Of a DNA stretch of 64,000 bases, positions 54,316 through 63,746 are shown one piece after another. A model generated the notes under the pieces. That model saw nothing but the letters and a program-made list of their open reading frames with translations, searched no databases and was not told the DNA's origin. Position 1 is the stretch's first letter. Each line of letters opens with the position of its first letter. The stretch spans positions 1 through 64,000 of the forward strand of contig NZ_LDTZ01000024.1 in the NCBI RefSeq assembly GCF_001186365.1, in the 5' to 3' direction. The stretch is from Gordonia jacobaea. Its GTDB lineage: Bacteria; Actinomycetota; Actinomycetes; Mycobacteriales; Mycobacteriaceae. Both the position numbers and the translations under genes were made by a program.

Positions 54316-55506
54316 TCAACAGTCGCTTTGTACGTGCAAACCACGCATTCGCGCGCCAATCCACTCGCCGAGAATGGGGCCCGGATCAAACGAGTGTCCG
54401 AGTCCTTCGCGCCGATCGCGCGCGACTTTATCTCCGACGCTGCAGGCTCGCGCAAGTGCGGCCTCGGTCACGTGCACAGGGTTGATCTCGTCGGCGCTGC
54501 CGTAAAGCGCGAGAATGGGCACGTCTGTTCGTGCCGACGGTAACGCGAAGCGCTGCAAAGTGTTTCGAAGCAGCGCAGTAGCGTCTGATGAGTCCTGCGC
54601 CGCCGCAGAGCCCAATGCCTGCGCGTCGGGGCTGTGCGACTGTGCGGCCAGAGCGGTCCGACCGCTGGCACAAGACATCCTGGCGTCGACGTCGGGCGTC
54701 GAGAGTCCCGGCAGATACGTGCCGGGGTCGATGCGCGAATCCGCCCGCGACGCCCCGACGACGATCAGGGGATAAAGGAATCGCTGGGCGGTGTTGAGTG
54801 TGCCGTCGGCTGCGGCGTCGGCGTAACCGGTCATGTCCAGAACCGGCGACATTGCGACGGCTCCGACGAGTTCGCCTGTCTGCGTTGAGTTTTCGTACTT
54901 TCCGTACTGCTCGGCTGTTGCCCACGCCGCTGCGCCTCCCTGCGATGGGCCGACGACGACCCACTTCGCCCCGATCGTCGGCTCGACCGAGCGGGCAGCG
55001 TGTACGCCGTCGATCACGTTGTATGCGGCGGTGCGCGGCTCGAGGTAGGGGTGCGGCGGGGCGTCGACGCGGGTGCTCAGCCCCTGGTAGTCGACGGTCA
55101 CCACGGCGTATCCGGCGCGGACGAACGAGCCGATCAGCGAGACCTCGCCGAACATGTCCGGATGGTCGGACGGACCGCAGTCGCGTGCGAGCCCCGTCGT
55201 GCCATGCGCGAACGCGATCAGTGGCCACCCGCCGGCGGGCCATGAGCCACCCGGGACGAACACCGCCCCGGTGACCGCGGTCTGCGAGTCGTCGACTCCA
55301 GACGTCGACGAGTAGTTCAACCGGGTGACACGGGTGTGCGGCGGGAGCGCTGCCGTCCACGAGTTGAGGCCGGGCGACGTCGTGAGCACGTCACCGCGTG
55401 CTTGTGTGGTCTTCGTCACTGATGAAGGTGATGCGTCGTTTCCGCAGGCAGTAGCCACGCACAGCGTGACCACGCACGCGCACGCGAAGACCAACGCTTT
55501 TCTCAC
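54316..55506 (-). CDS. secretory lipase-family lipoprotein
   Basis: A 396-residue alpha/beta-hydrolase exported as a lipoprotein (lipobox VATAC, Cys21). The nucleophile elbow is GPSQGG with Ser188; Asp in YGSADEINP and His in GLGHSFDPG complete the triad. FAHGTTGLARDCGPSD near residue 100 is typical of actinobacterial and fungal secretory lipases. The likely substrates are acylglycerols or other lipid esters. Divergent from the glycosyltransferase gene. Confidence 0.85.
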   Translation of the reverse strand: MRKALVFACACVVTLCVATACGNDASPSSVTKTTQARGDVLTTSPGLNSWTAALPPHTRVTRLNYSSTSGVDDSQTAVTGAVFVPGGSWPAGGWPLIAFAHGTTGLARDCGPSDHPDMFGEVSLIGSFVRAGYAVVTVDYQGLSTRVDAPPHPYLEPRTAAYNVIDGVHAARSVEPTIGAKWVVVGPSQGGAAAWATAEQYGKYENSTQTGELVGAVAMSPVLDMTGYADAAADGTLNTAQRFLYPLIVVGASRADSRIDPGTYLPGLSTPDVDARMSCASGRTALAAQSHSPDAQALGSAAAQDSSDATALLRNTLQRFALPSARTDVPILALYGSADEINPVHVTEAALARACSVGDKVARDRREGLGHSFDPGPILGEWIGARMRGLHVQSDC

Positions 55507-55568
55507 ACGGAGAATCTAGCGGGTCGTGCGAACACGGTGCCGTCTGCTTGCGCGGGGGTGCCCCGTCC

Positions 55569-57272
55569 ATGATTCTGTTTCGCGTGGGAGTGCAGATCAG
55601 CACGCGTGACGACGCGGCAGCAACGCGGCGCCGTCATGGCACTCCGCCCACACCTCTGCGCGACCCCAATGTGGTGACGGTTCCGCGCGACGGCGAGGTC
55701 TACGCCTATCTCGGTCCGCAGATGAGGTGGGTCCAGCTGTTCCTGATTGCCGCGTTCGTCCTCGCGGGCGCGTCGTTGTTCGTCTTCGCGACGGCTCACC
55801 CGCTGCTCTGGCCCGCGCTGATCGTGCTCGCGCTCAACGCGGCGAGTGTGGTCTTCGCAGCATGCACCGGAATGGCCCGACGCCGCGTGCAGTGGCGTTC
55901 GCACCAGACACTCGCGGCGACCTGGGAGCCGGACGACGCCCGGTACCCACGCGTCGACGTCTTTCTGCCCACGTGCGGCGAAAGTCTCGCCATTCTGCGC
56001 AACACCTACGAGAACGTCTCGCGCCTGTCGTGGGGGAGCCGCATCAAGTTCTACGTCCTCGACGACGCCGCGCGGCCAGGCGTCGAATTCCTCGCCGAGG
56101 AGTACGGCTTCACCTACATCGTCCGGCCCAACCGCGGTGAGCTACGCAAGGCGGGAAACCTCAGACACGCGTTCGGCATCAGCTCCGGGCATCTCATCGT
56201 GATCTTCGACGCCGACTTCTGTCCGCGCCCCGACTTTCTCTGGCATCTCGTGCCCTACCTCGACGATCCGCGAGTGGGGGTGGTGCAAAGTCCGCAGACG
56301 TTCGCGACCACCGAATCAATGAACTGGATTCAGCGGACTGCGGGGGCGACGCAGGAATTCTTCTACCGCTGGGTGCTGCCGTCACGCGACGGCTTCGATG
56401 CGGCGACGTGTGTTGGCACCTCTGCGGTGTATCGGCGGTCGGCACTCGAGGCCGTTGGCGGGTTTGCGCCGATCGACCACAGCGAGGATCTGCACACGGG
56501 CCGGCATCTGCAGCAGGCCGGTTACCGGGTGAGCTACGTCCCGGTGGTGCTCTCGCGGGGGTTGTGTCCCGCGGATCTCGCCGGATTCCTCAACCAGCAG
56601 TACCGCTGGTGCATGGGATCGCTGTCGCGCCTCCCGAATCCGGCGCTGACCACGGCTCCCGTCCGTCCGACGATCCGGCAGCGCCTCGCGGCCTTGGCAG
56701 GTGTGTTCTATTACCTGACGACTGCCATGAACGTCTTCATGCTGTTCATTCCGGGGATCGTGATGGTCGCGTTCTATCCGGCCGATGTGCATCCGGCGCA
56801 ACTCGTTCCGTTCCTGCTGGGACTGTGGGTGTACGTGGTTCTTTTTCCGTTGGTGTCGCGCAGCAGGTGGCGATTCGAGGTGCTCCGAATTCAGATGGCG
56901 TACAGCTTCGCGCATACGGTTGCCATCTGGCACAAGCTCACCGGACGCGAGAAGAGTTGGGTACCCACAAGCGTTGTCGGAAAGACGAATTCACTTGCGC
57001 GGTCGATCAGTCTGCTCGGAGTTGTCGCACTCGGCGGATCACTCGCGCTCTTCTGGGTTCTCCTCGTGCGTGACGTGCGCGAATACGGGCTCTGGGAATT
57101 CTTCATGCTCGTCGGATTCGTGGGGGCCTACACCTATCTCGCCCTGCCGCTGCTATCCGAGTTCATCAAGATACTCATCTCACATCAGCGTGCATCATCG
57201 AAGGTGTCCGACGAGATAGGCGCTGCCACCGCGACTGCTGACGCGTCCGACGTCACGGAGCGCGCGGCATGA
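55569..57272 (+). CDS. processive glycosyltransferase family 2 (cellulose-synthase-like)
   Basis: A 567-residue membrane glycosyltransferase. Two N-terminal helices precede the GT-A domain with YVLDDAARPG, FDADFCPRPDF (DxD), HSEDLHTG and QQYRWCMGS (QxxRW), the pattern of cellulose/hyaluronan-type synthases. Several C-terminal helices would form the export channel. It lacks a PilZ domain, so direct c-di-GMP control is not indicated. ATG at 55569; its stop overlaps the next start, coupling it with a small membrane protein and an acyltransferase. Confidence 0.85.
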   Translation: MILFRVGVQISTRDDAAATRRRHGTPPTPLRDPNVVTVPRDGEVYAYLGPQMRWVQLFLIAAFVLAGASLFVFATAHPLLWPALIVLALNAASVVFAACTGMARRRVQWRSHQTLAATWEPDDARYPRVDVFLPTCGESLAILRNTYENVSRLSWGSRIKFYVLDDAARPGVEFLAEEYGFTYIVRPNRGELRKAGNLRHAFGISSGHLIVIFDADFCPRPDFLWHLVPYLDDPRVGVVQSPQTFATTESMNWIQRTAGATQEFFYRWVLPSRDGFDAATCVGTSAVYRRSALEAVGGFAPIDHSEDLHTGRHLQQAGYRVSYVPVVLSRGLCPADLAGFLNQQYRWCMGSLSRLPNPALTTAPVRPTIRQRLAALAGVFYYLTTAMNVFMLFIPGIVMVAFYPADVHPAQLVPFLLGLWVYVVLFPLVSRSRWRFEVLRIQMAYSFAHTVAIWHKLTGREKSWVPTSVVGKTNSLARSISLLGVVALGGSLALFWVLLVRDVREYGLWEFFMLVGFVGAYTYLALPLLSEFIKILISHQRASSKVSDEIGAATATADASDVTERAA

Positions 57273-57466
57273 GTGAACCCGAGTTCGGGCCGCAGGCTCC
57301 TCAGCGTCGCTCTCCTGAGCGGCCCGAGGTGACGGAACGCCGCCCCACCGAACCCAATTGGAACCGCATCACTGTGTTCGAGGTGGTCGGCTACACGCTC
57401 GCGATTGTCTTCATCGGGGTGCTCGCGATGGGCGTCTTCGACATCATGCTCCCGTGGTCGACGTGA
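57269..57466 (+). CDS. small single-pass membrane protein of the glycosyltransferase operon
   Basis: A 65-residue protein: charged Pro/Arg-rich N terminus, then one helix (VFEVVGYTLAIVFIGVLAMGVFDIML). It overlaps the glycosyltransferase stop (ATGA) and the acyltransferase start (GTGA), so it is translationally coupled on both sides. It may be an accessory subunit of the synthase; no family recognised. Confidence 0.7.
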   Translation: MSEPEFGPQAPQRRSPERPEVTERRPTEPNWNRITVFEVVGYTLAIVFIGVLAMGVFDIMLPWST

Positions 57467-59742
57467 GACTGACCGACATCCTCGCGCCTGCCACCCCCGC
57501 GGTTCCCAAGCGACAGTTCTTCGATGACATCGCGGGTCTGCGCGGCATCGCGGTGCTTGTCGTCGTGGCGTTTCACTCGCGTATCCCGTTTATCCCTGGC
57601 GGATTCGTGGGTGTCGACATCTTCTTCGTCATCTCCGGATTCCTCATCACCCGGCTGCTCGTCAACGAGTTCGAGCAGACAAAGACGGTGTCTTTCAAGG
57701 GCTTCTATGCTCGACGCTGCCGCCGCATCATTCCGGCGGCCTCATTGGTGATCGTCGTCTCGCTCGTGGCCGCCATCATCACGATGCCGCTACTGAAGGT
57801 GTTCAAGCAGTCGCTCGATCTCCTCGCCGCGGCAGCGAACGTAGCCAACTGGCACTTCATCGCGCAGAACGCCGACTACCTCTCGGGTGCGATAGACGGC
57901 AGCCTCGCGACGCACTTCTGGTCACTGTCGATCGAGGAGCAGATCTACCTCGGCTGGCCGTTGATCATCTTTGCCGCGGCTGTTGCGGTGTCGAGAACCG
58001 CTCTGCGCCGACGTCTTTCGCCCCGAGTCTCGATCGGCGTGGTCGTCGGTGTGATCACGGTGGTCTCGCTCGTCTGGTGCATCCAGACCACCGCGGCCGA
58101 CCCCGCGTACGCCTACATGGCGACGCAGACCCGCATCTGGCAGTTCGGCGTGGGCGCCCTCATCGCCGTCGCATCGCCGTGGCTCGCCACCCTCGCCGGT
58201 CGAGCTGGTCGAGGCGCCCCTACCGCTGGTGGAGACGCCCCTACCGCTGGTGGAGACGCCCCTACCGCTGGTCGAGACGCCCGTACCGCTGGTGGAGGCG
58301 TCCGTGCTCGCTGGTCGAGCTTGTCGAGACCACCCGCCGCCGGTCGAGATGCCCCTACCGCTGGTCGAGATGCCGCTACCGCTGGTCGAGCTTGTCGAGA
58401 CCACCCCGCCGTAACGCTGCTCGCCGTCGTGCTCGGCTGGGCGGGTTTCGCGGGCATCGTCGCGGCGTGTGTGCTGATCGATTCGCGCACGCCCTATCCC
58501 GGAACCGCGGCACTACTGCCGACCCTGTCGGCAGGACTCGTCATCGTCTCGGGACAGCTCGCCGGTACGGGTCTGCCGCTCGTCGGCAGTCTGCTGTCGC
58601 TTGCGCCGCTGCGCTTTCTCGGGCGTGTGTCGTATTCGTGGTACCTGTGGCACTGGCCCGTGCTCGTCATCTTCGAGGCGCAGACCGGCATCCGCTCATG
58701 GCCGGTGCTGGTGGCCGTTTCGGTGGGATCGCTTGCGATAGCGACGTTGTCGACGCTGTACTTCGAGGAACCGATCATCGCCAACGCCGAACTCCGCCGC
58801 AACGCGTCGGCGTCGATCTCTGTCGGACTCACCGGACTGGTCGTCGCGCTGTCGGTGTCGCTGACTGCCGGTGTCCTCGTGGTGAAGGCGGCGAGCCGCG
58901 ACACCGTCGCGCACGCGTCGTTGAACTACGACGCCGTGTTCGGCCAGGCGCGCTCGACGATGAGTGGGCCGGTGACGCCCAACCCGTTCCAGGCATACGA
59001 CGACAGGCCATCGCCCACCGAATGTCTTGTGCCGGTAGGGCAGCAGAACCCCACGCGGTCGTGCGTCTTCGGGCGCGCGGATGGTATTCCGGTGGCGCTT
59101 TTCGGTGACAGCCACGCCGAGCAGTGGTCTGAGGCCCTCCGCAGCATCGGTGATGCGCACGGCTGGCAGATACACCAGTTCACCAAGGCCGCCTGTCCCG
59201 CACAGGATCTCACTCCTCGACCGCGCCAGCAGGATCCGTTCAACAAGCAGGACTGTCTCGACTGGCGTTCGTCCTCCCTCGATGCGATCGACGAACTCCA
59301 CCCGAAGATCATCATCATCTCGTCGCTGTCGACCTACGTTCCTGATTACCCATCGTCGCAGGAGGCGTGGGACCGCACGCTCGCGAGACTCCGCGCCACC
59401 GGCGCACGCCTGGTGTACATCGAGGACACACCGTATCCGGGATTCCAGATCGCCGACTGCATGTCGGGTGCGCTGGACAACTGGCACAGGTGCGATTTCG
59501 GACTCGACGGCTTCATCCGCATCGAGCCGATACTCGACGCCCAGGCGCGTGGCAAGGACACCGACATCACCTCGATCGGTGTCAATGACCTGCTGTGCGA
59601 AGGCAATACGTGCTTCCCGGCGCGCAACAAGATCATGTTCTACCGCGACGACTCACACCTGACGAACACGGCCGCAACGGTTCTCGAGCCTGCGCTCGTC
59701 AGCAGACTCGACGAGCAGCGATTCGACTACACGGCCCGCTGA
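57463..59742 (+). CDS. acyltransferase 3 / SGNH fusion (OafA/YrhL-like)
   Basis: A 759-residue O-acetyltransferase-type membrane protein that would acylate surface glycans. The N-terminal half is the multi-helix acyltransferase 3 domain (FDDIAGLRGIAVLVVVAFHS; GVDIFFVISGFLITRLL; FWSLSIEEQIYLGWP). The C-terminal half is an outer SGNH domain (GDSHAEQW near residue 546; DDSHLT near 729). Residues ~246-317 are an in-frame insertion of REP-like repeats (PTAGGDAPTAG...). GTG start overlaps the small membrane gene. Length exceeds usual family members by roughly that insertion. Confidence 0.85.
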   Translation: MRLTDILAPATPAVPKRQFFDDIAGLRGIAVLVVVAFHSRIPFIPGGFVGVDIFFVISGFLITRLLVNEFEQTKTVSFKGFYARRCRRIIPAASLVIVVSLVAAIITMPLLKVFKQSLDLLAAAANVANWHFIAQNADYLSGAIDGSLATHFWSLSIEEQIYLGWPLIIFAAAVAVSRTALRRRLSPRVSIGVVVGVITVVSLVWCIQTTAADPAYAYMATQTRIWQFGVGALIAVASPWLATLAGRAGRGAPTAGGDAPTAGGDAPTAGRDARTAGGGVRARWSSLSRPPAAGRDAPTAGRDAATAGRACRDHPAVTLLAVVLGWAGFAGIVAACVLIDSRTPYPGTAALLPTLSAGLVIVSGQLAGTGLPLVGSLLSLAPLRFLGRVSYSWYLWHWPVLVIFEAQTGIRSWPVLVAVSVGSLAIATLSTLYFEEPIIANAELRRNASASISVGLTGLVVALSVSLTAGVLVVKAASRDTVAHASLNYDAVFGQARSTMSGPVTPNPFQAYDDRPSPTECLVPVGQQNPTRSCVFGRADGIPVALFGDSHAEQWSEALRSIGDAHGWQIHQFTKAACPAQDLTPRPRQQDPFNKQDCLDWRSSSLDAIDELHPKIIIISSLSTYVPDYPSSQEAWDRTLARLRATGARLVYIEDTPYPGFQIADCMSGALDNWHRCDFGLDGFIRIEPILDAQARGKDTDITSIGVNDLLCEGNTCFPARNKIMFYRDDSHLTNTAATVLEPALVSRLDEQRFDYTAR
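58199..58410. repeat. REP-like repeats inserted in frame in the acyltransferase gene
   Basis: About 212 bp of 21-bp units (ACCGCTGGTGGAGACGCCCC type) plus two longer palindromic copies, CGCTGGTCGAGCTTGTCGAG followed by ACCAC, at 58309-58333 and 58380-58404. The same core occurs between genes at 8114-8260. It encodes Gly/Ala/Asp/Arg-rich sequence in a loop between membrane helices and leaves the frame open. Confidence 0.85.
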
Positions 59743-59762
59743 GTGCCCCACGGCACCGCCGG

Positions 59763-60746
59763 CTAGGTGCGCTGGAGTTTGGCAATGGCCTCGCGAAAAG
59801 CGTTGAGGCTCTGTGGCGTCGAGTTGAATCGCCAGTCACGTTCCTTGTCGACCTGGAACCACAGTGCTGCCTCGAGGCGATCGGTGGCTTCGACGATGCC
59901 GAAAAAGCGTCGTATCCAGTCGGCCTTCGCGTCAGGTGTCGTTCCGTCGGTGCTCGCCGCCTCGGTGATGAGGATCGGGCGGTCGGAATCGAGGCGGGCC
60001 AGAGTGCTCAGGCTGTCGGGGAACAGTTCCTCGGGCCACTGCCATCGATGTCCGGAACCGTCGCCCCAGTTGTATCCGTCGAGGCCGAGGTAGTCGACGT
60101 GGTCGTGGCCGGGAAACGCAGACGTGAAATCGGTTGTGCCAGCGGTGAGTACGTTGGGTGCCCAGACGAAACGAACGTTGTCGGCGTGCGCGTCGTCGAA
60201 GATCGAGTGCATCCGGAGCCACGCTGCCCGATACTGTTCCGCGGTGTTGCCGCTGACGCCGATCGACCACGGATACCAGGTGCCGTTCATCTCCTGCGCG
60301 AAGCGCAGCAGGACCGGTTTGCCCCACGAGGTCAGGCTCGACGCCCATTTGCGCAGTTCGCCGTCGAACACTCCGGACGCGATGCGTGCCAACGAGAAAA
60401 GCGGCTGCACAGTGCCGCCGCCCGGGTCCCAAGGCTCCAGGCTCAGTAGCGGAACCGCACCCGACGCCGCGATGGCGTCGAGGTCTGCGGTGGGTAGTGA
60501 GTCGCCGAAGGAGACGAACCGGTGCAGATAGCGCGGGGCCCTGCCCGCCAATTCGGTGAGTCGCGCGATCGGCGTCGACGCCACGCCCTCGCGGGGGAGG
60601 ACCTCGGGAATGAATGCGCCCCACTGTCGCTGCGAGGTAGGCGATGTCGGCTGTTCAGGTGTGGAGGTGCACGCCGCCACGGCGGCGAGTCCACCCAGCG
60701 CGGCCAGACGCAAGATGTTGCGTCGGGGCAGCGGTATCGGGGGCAC
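59763..60746 (-). CDS. GH26-like glycoside hydrolase lipoprotein
   Basis: A 327-residue exported beta-glycanase-like protein. The N terminus PRRNILRLAALGGLAAVAAC has twin arginines and a lipobox (Cys26), suggesting Tat export and lipidation. The GH26 acid/base is Glu152 in RFAQEMNGTWYPW and the nucleophile Glu262 in LITEAAS; WAPN lies between. It may trim or release the polysaccharide made by the adjacent synthase. GTG start; it lies 9 bp downstream of the membrane esterase-like gene. Confidence 0.8.
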   Translation of the reverse strand: MPPIPLPRRNILRLAALGGLAAVAACTSTPEQPTSPTSQRQWGAFIPEVLPREGVASTPIARLTELAGRAPRYLHRFVSFGDSLPTADLDAIAASGAVPLLSLEPWDPGGGTVQPLFSLARIASGVFDGELRKWASSLTSWGKPVLLRFAQEMNGTWYPWSIGVSGNTAEQYRAAWLRMHSIFDDAHADNVRFVWAPNVLTAGTTDFTSAFPGHDHVDYLGLDGYNWGDGSGHRWQWPEELFPDSLSTLARLDSDRPILITEAASTDGTTPDAKADWIRRFFGIVEATDRLEAALWFQVDKERDWRFNSTPQSLNAFREAIAKLQRT

Positions 60747-60755
60747 CCCGCAATG

Positions 60756-63020
60756 TTAGGCCCCAGGCCCAGGGTCGAGCTTCTTGATCCAGACGTCCCA
60801 CGTGATGTCCGACGTGTACGCCGAGTGCTGGTGGACCGCGTCGTGGGGATAGTCGTCGGGTGATGGATCGGGAAGCCAGGCTTCGACGATGCGACCATTC
60901 TCTCTGACCAGATAGCACCCGCTGAACACTTCTTGTGGAACAACGGATCCGTTGTCGTAGCGCTTCAGTTCGCCGCCCTCGGTGTAGCTGACCACGCCAT
61001 CGCCGATGTAGTCGGTGAAGCGGACGAGGTTGATCCATCTGCCGCCCAATGCGCGTCGGAGCGTCGCGTGGGTGTTATGGCTCAATGCCGCGGGGAATGC
61101 TCTGCCGTAAGCCCACCCCAGTTGCGAGCCGTACGTCAGCAGCGAGAGCCGTGTGCGTTCCGGGCCTTGCTCCCGTGTGATGCGGTACGCGAGGGCGTAC
61201 ATGATCATTGAGCCCTGGCTGTGCGCGGCCAGGATCAACCGCCGATGAGGTCTCGTGCTCAGGAATCGTTCCAGATCGCGAATCGCGCGCGGTGCGTACG
61301 CGGGTGGCACGAGTGGATGTGCCTCGCGGGGCCAGAAGGATGCGAGGTCCCACAGCACGCCCAGGGATCGGCCCGCCTTTCGTGGTTTCTGTGCGGCGTT
61401 GAACATCGCACGCAGAAGCAGCAGACCGACCAGACCGAGTGCGCCGATGCCGACCCACTGCAGACCTTCGCCGCGGCGGACAAGGCTGGTGCTGGCGGTG
61501 GCCACGATGCCCGCGATCATCGCGCAGAGAGCGAGTGTGCCAACGCAGACCGGGATGCGGAGCTTTGCGGAGGCCACGCCCCACCTGATGCGCCGGCCGA
61601 AGGAGCGTCGTGGCGACGTGTCGAGCAACTTGAGATCGGCCAGTTGTGGACCAGCAAGTTTCGCTCGTGCTCGACCGTCGACGACGATTACCCCGCCCAG
61701 AAACGCGGCGGTTACCAGACCCCAGATGAGGACGGTAACTCCCCACATCCAGGCAGTACTGGCGTACGAGTCGGGCAACGGCACCGGGTTCTCATGATCG
61801 GGTTTGTTGTGATCGATAACGAGCGCGGCCAGTCGGGTGAACCCGACGCCCAGCCCGACTCCCCACAGCACGCCGATCGCAGCGACGAGAGGAGCGTGTA
61901 GCCCGTTGAGCCAGGGCGTCGACGGCTCTTCGCGAGCACCCCACCACGTCTTCAGATTGTGCGGTAGCACCAGCGCGCCGACGGTCGCGAGAATGGCTGC
62001 GCCGACCAGCGCGGCGTCGAGCCAGAACAACCAGGTAATGGCATCGCCGACGATGTGCTGTGGCTTCGCGGCGAAGTTCGTCACGACGAGAAGCGTCGAC
62101 GATGCGACGACCCAGAGCACCGCAGGCCACGACACGAATGCCTTCGTCCACGGTTCGGGCGTCGATGTCGCGCGAGGGTCGACGCACAGAGCTGTGGCCA
62201 CGACGACCGCGGCGAGCATGGCGACGACGAGTCCCCAGATCACGCGCGGTACGGTGTGGTCGCCCAACACAATTGTGGCAGTGCAGATTCCGGCAACGGC
62301 GTGTGTGGTGATCAACACCGTTGCCCTGCCGTCCGATGGCGAGACGAACGCATCGGTCGCAATGAGCGGAACCTCGGCGGGGTCGGTGGCTGAGGGCGAT
62401 TCGTTGAAACGCGCTGGGTTGGTGGGCGCCGAATCCGCGGGCACGGAATCAGTGGGCACGGAATCAGTGGGCGCCGAGTCAGTTGGCGCGTCCACGTCTT
62501 TGTCGTTGTCGCCGTACAGACTGACGAAGCCGCCGACGAGGAAGATTGCGACGAGGCAGCCGAGGACTGCCCAGTCGCGCCAGGCGCCGTCGTGCATCCG
62601 GCGAAACAGCACGCCGTCGATCAGGAATGTCAACTGCGCAATCATCGTGACAGTCAGGGCAAGTCCGAGTAGTCGTAGCAGTGCACGCAGCACGACGACG
62701 CAGCTCTGCGCGATCGGGTTGTCCTGTGCGGCTTTCGGATACATCCACCCCGCAACATTGACCAGTGCGAAGGGGCCGAAGAGTGCCCAGATTGCCTGTA
62801 TTGCCATGCCGGAGGTCATGTTTCCCCACCGGTACGCCACACGGTTACGGGGGCGTCGGACGTGGGCTGGTCGTTCGGGATATGTCGTGAAGACGCCCTT
62901 GAATCCCTCGCCGGGGACTTCGACGACCCGCGCGCTGTCGAGGATGACTGCAGATTCGGTTCCGCTGACCCCGTGGGTCAGGAGCACGAACGGTTCGGGA
63001 GCCCGGTCATCGTCGGCCAT
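60756..63020 (-). CDS. large membrane protein with esterase-like domain
   Basis: A 754-residue protein. It begins with FVLLTHGVSGTESAV, an alpha/beta-hydrolase-like strand and oxyanion turn. About ten hydrophobic helices follow between residues ~65 and ~560, then a C-terminal region with the nucleophile elbow AAHSQGSMIMYAL (near residue 605). The hydrolase fold thus appears split around a membrane domain. A linker at residues ~178-201 has five PTDSV-type repeats. Function not recognised. The ATG at 63020 lies 13 bases after GGGAGG, so the start is not certain. Confidence 0.6.
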   Translation of the reverse strand: MADDDRAPEPFVLLTHGVSGTESAVILDSARVVEVPGEGFKGVFTTYPERPAHVRRPRNRVAYRWGNMTSGMAIQAIWALFGPFALVNVAGWMYPKAAQDNPIAQSCVVVLRALLRLLGLALTVTMIAQLTFLIDGVLFRRMHDGAWRDWAVLGCLVAIFLVGGFVSLYGDNDKDVDAPTDSAPTDSVPTDSVPADSAPTNPARFNESPSATDPAEVPLIATDAFVSPSDGRATVLITTHAVAGICTATIVLGDHTVPRVIWGLVVAMLAAVVVATALCVDPRATSTPEPWTKAFVSWPAVLWVVASSTLLVVTNFAAKPQHIVGDAITWLFWLDAALVGAAILATVGALVLPHNLKTWWGAREEPSTPWLNGLHAPLVAAIGVLWGVGLGVGFTRLAALVIDHNKPDHENPVPLPDSYASTAWMWGVTVLIWGLVTAAFLGGVIVVDGRARAKLAGPQLADLKLLDTSPRRSFGRRIRWGVASAKLRIPVCVGTLALCAMIAGIVATASTSLVRRGEGLQWVGIGALGLVGLLLLRAMFNAAQKPRKAGRSLGVLWDLASFWPREAHPLVPPAYAPRAIRDLERFLSTRPHRRLILAAHSQGSMIMYALAYRITREQGPERTRLSLLTYGSQLGWAYGRAFPAALSHNTHATLRRALGGRWINLVRFTDYIGDGVVSYTEGGELKRYDNGSVVPQEVFSGCYLVRENGRIVEAWLPDPSPDDYPHDAVHQHSAYTSDITWDVWIKKLDPGPGA
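62418..62489 (-). repeat. 15-bp minisatellite in the membrane esterase-like gene
   Basis: About five 15-bp units (CCCACTGATTCCGTG type on the coding strand) encode PTDSV/PTDSA in a loop between membrane helices. Length changes in steps of one unit would keep the frame. Confidence 0.75.
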
Positions 63021-63257
63021 GAAAGGGAATTGTCCCACCTCCCGCCTGGCCGAGTATGTCGTTCGGACGACGCGACTTTCCGCGTGCATCGTTCCCGAGG
63101 TGAGTTCCGCGACAGGACCTTTCCTGTCGCGGACGGCGGCCGCAGCCACTAGTCCGGGTGGCGTAGTCCGAACGGTCGAACCTCGCCATCGGACGCGTTG
63201 GCGGCCGCCGTGGGGCGCAGACTGTGCAGGCCTTATTGTCGATCACAGGCGGTGACC

Positions 63258-63746
63258 ATGACCGGACGCTATCCCTATCAACCTGCTCCTACGGGGCAGT
63301 CGTCGAAGATCAGTCGCAAGGCGATTGTCGGGGGAGGCGTCGGGGCGTTGTTTCTCATGATGGCCAGTTGCGGTATCGGTGCGGCGCTCGGTGGTGGTGG
63401 CGACAGCACGCAGGCGGCACCGACCGTGACGTCGACGACGACGCTGACCGAGACCACCACGGCGGCGTCGAACGAGACTGTTTGGCGCACCACAACAGTC
63501 ACGCCATCTCCGACGGAGACCACCACCGAGGTCGCCGATCAGACCGACGATTCGGCCAATACGCCGCGCGGACTGCTGGGGCCGAGGACCACGACGCCAA
63601 CCGCGAACTCCGATTCCGGGGCCGGTAGCGCGTCTTACGGAAGCTGCTCGGCAGCGCGAGCGGCCGGCGCGGCTCCGTTGTACGAGGGACAGCCGGGCTA
63701 CTCGTCGAGTCTCGATCGTGACGGCGACGGGGTTGCCTGCGAGTAG
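63258..63746 (+). CDS. Excalibur calcium-binding domain protein, membrane-anchored
   Basis: A 162-residue protein. An N-terminal helix (GGGVGALFLMMASCGIGAALGG, ~24-45) anchors it. A Thr/Ser-rich linker (TSTTTLTETTTAAS...) spans the cell-wall region, and the C-terminal ~35 residues form an Excalibur domain: CSAARAAGAAPLYEGQPGYSSSLDRDGDGVACE, with the DRDGDGVACE calcium loop. Such domains occur on surface nucleases and wall proteins. ATG at 63258; GTG at 63252 possible. Divergent from the membrane esterase-like gene. Confidence 0.8.
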   Translation: MTGRYPYQPAPTGQSSKISRKAIVGGGVGALFLMMASCGIGAALGGGGDSTQAAPTVTSTTTLTETTTAASNETVWRTTTVTPSPTETTTEVADQTDDSANTPRGLLGPRTTTPTANSDSGAGSASYGSCSAARAAGAAPLYEGQPGYSSSLDRDGDGVACE

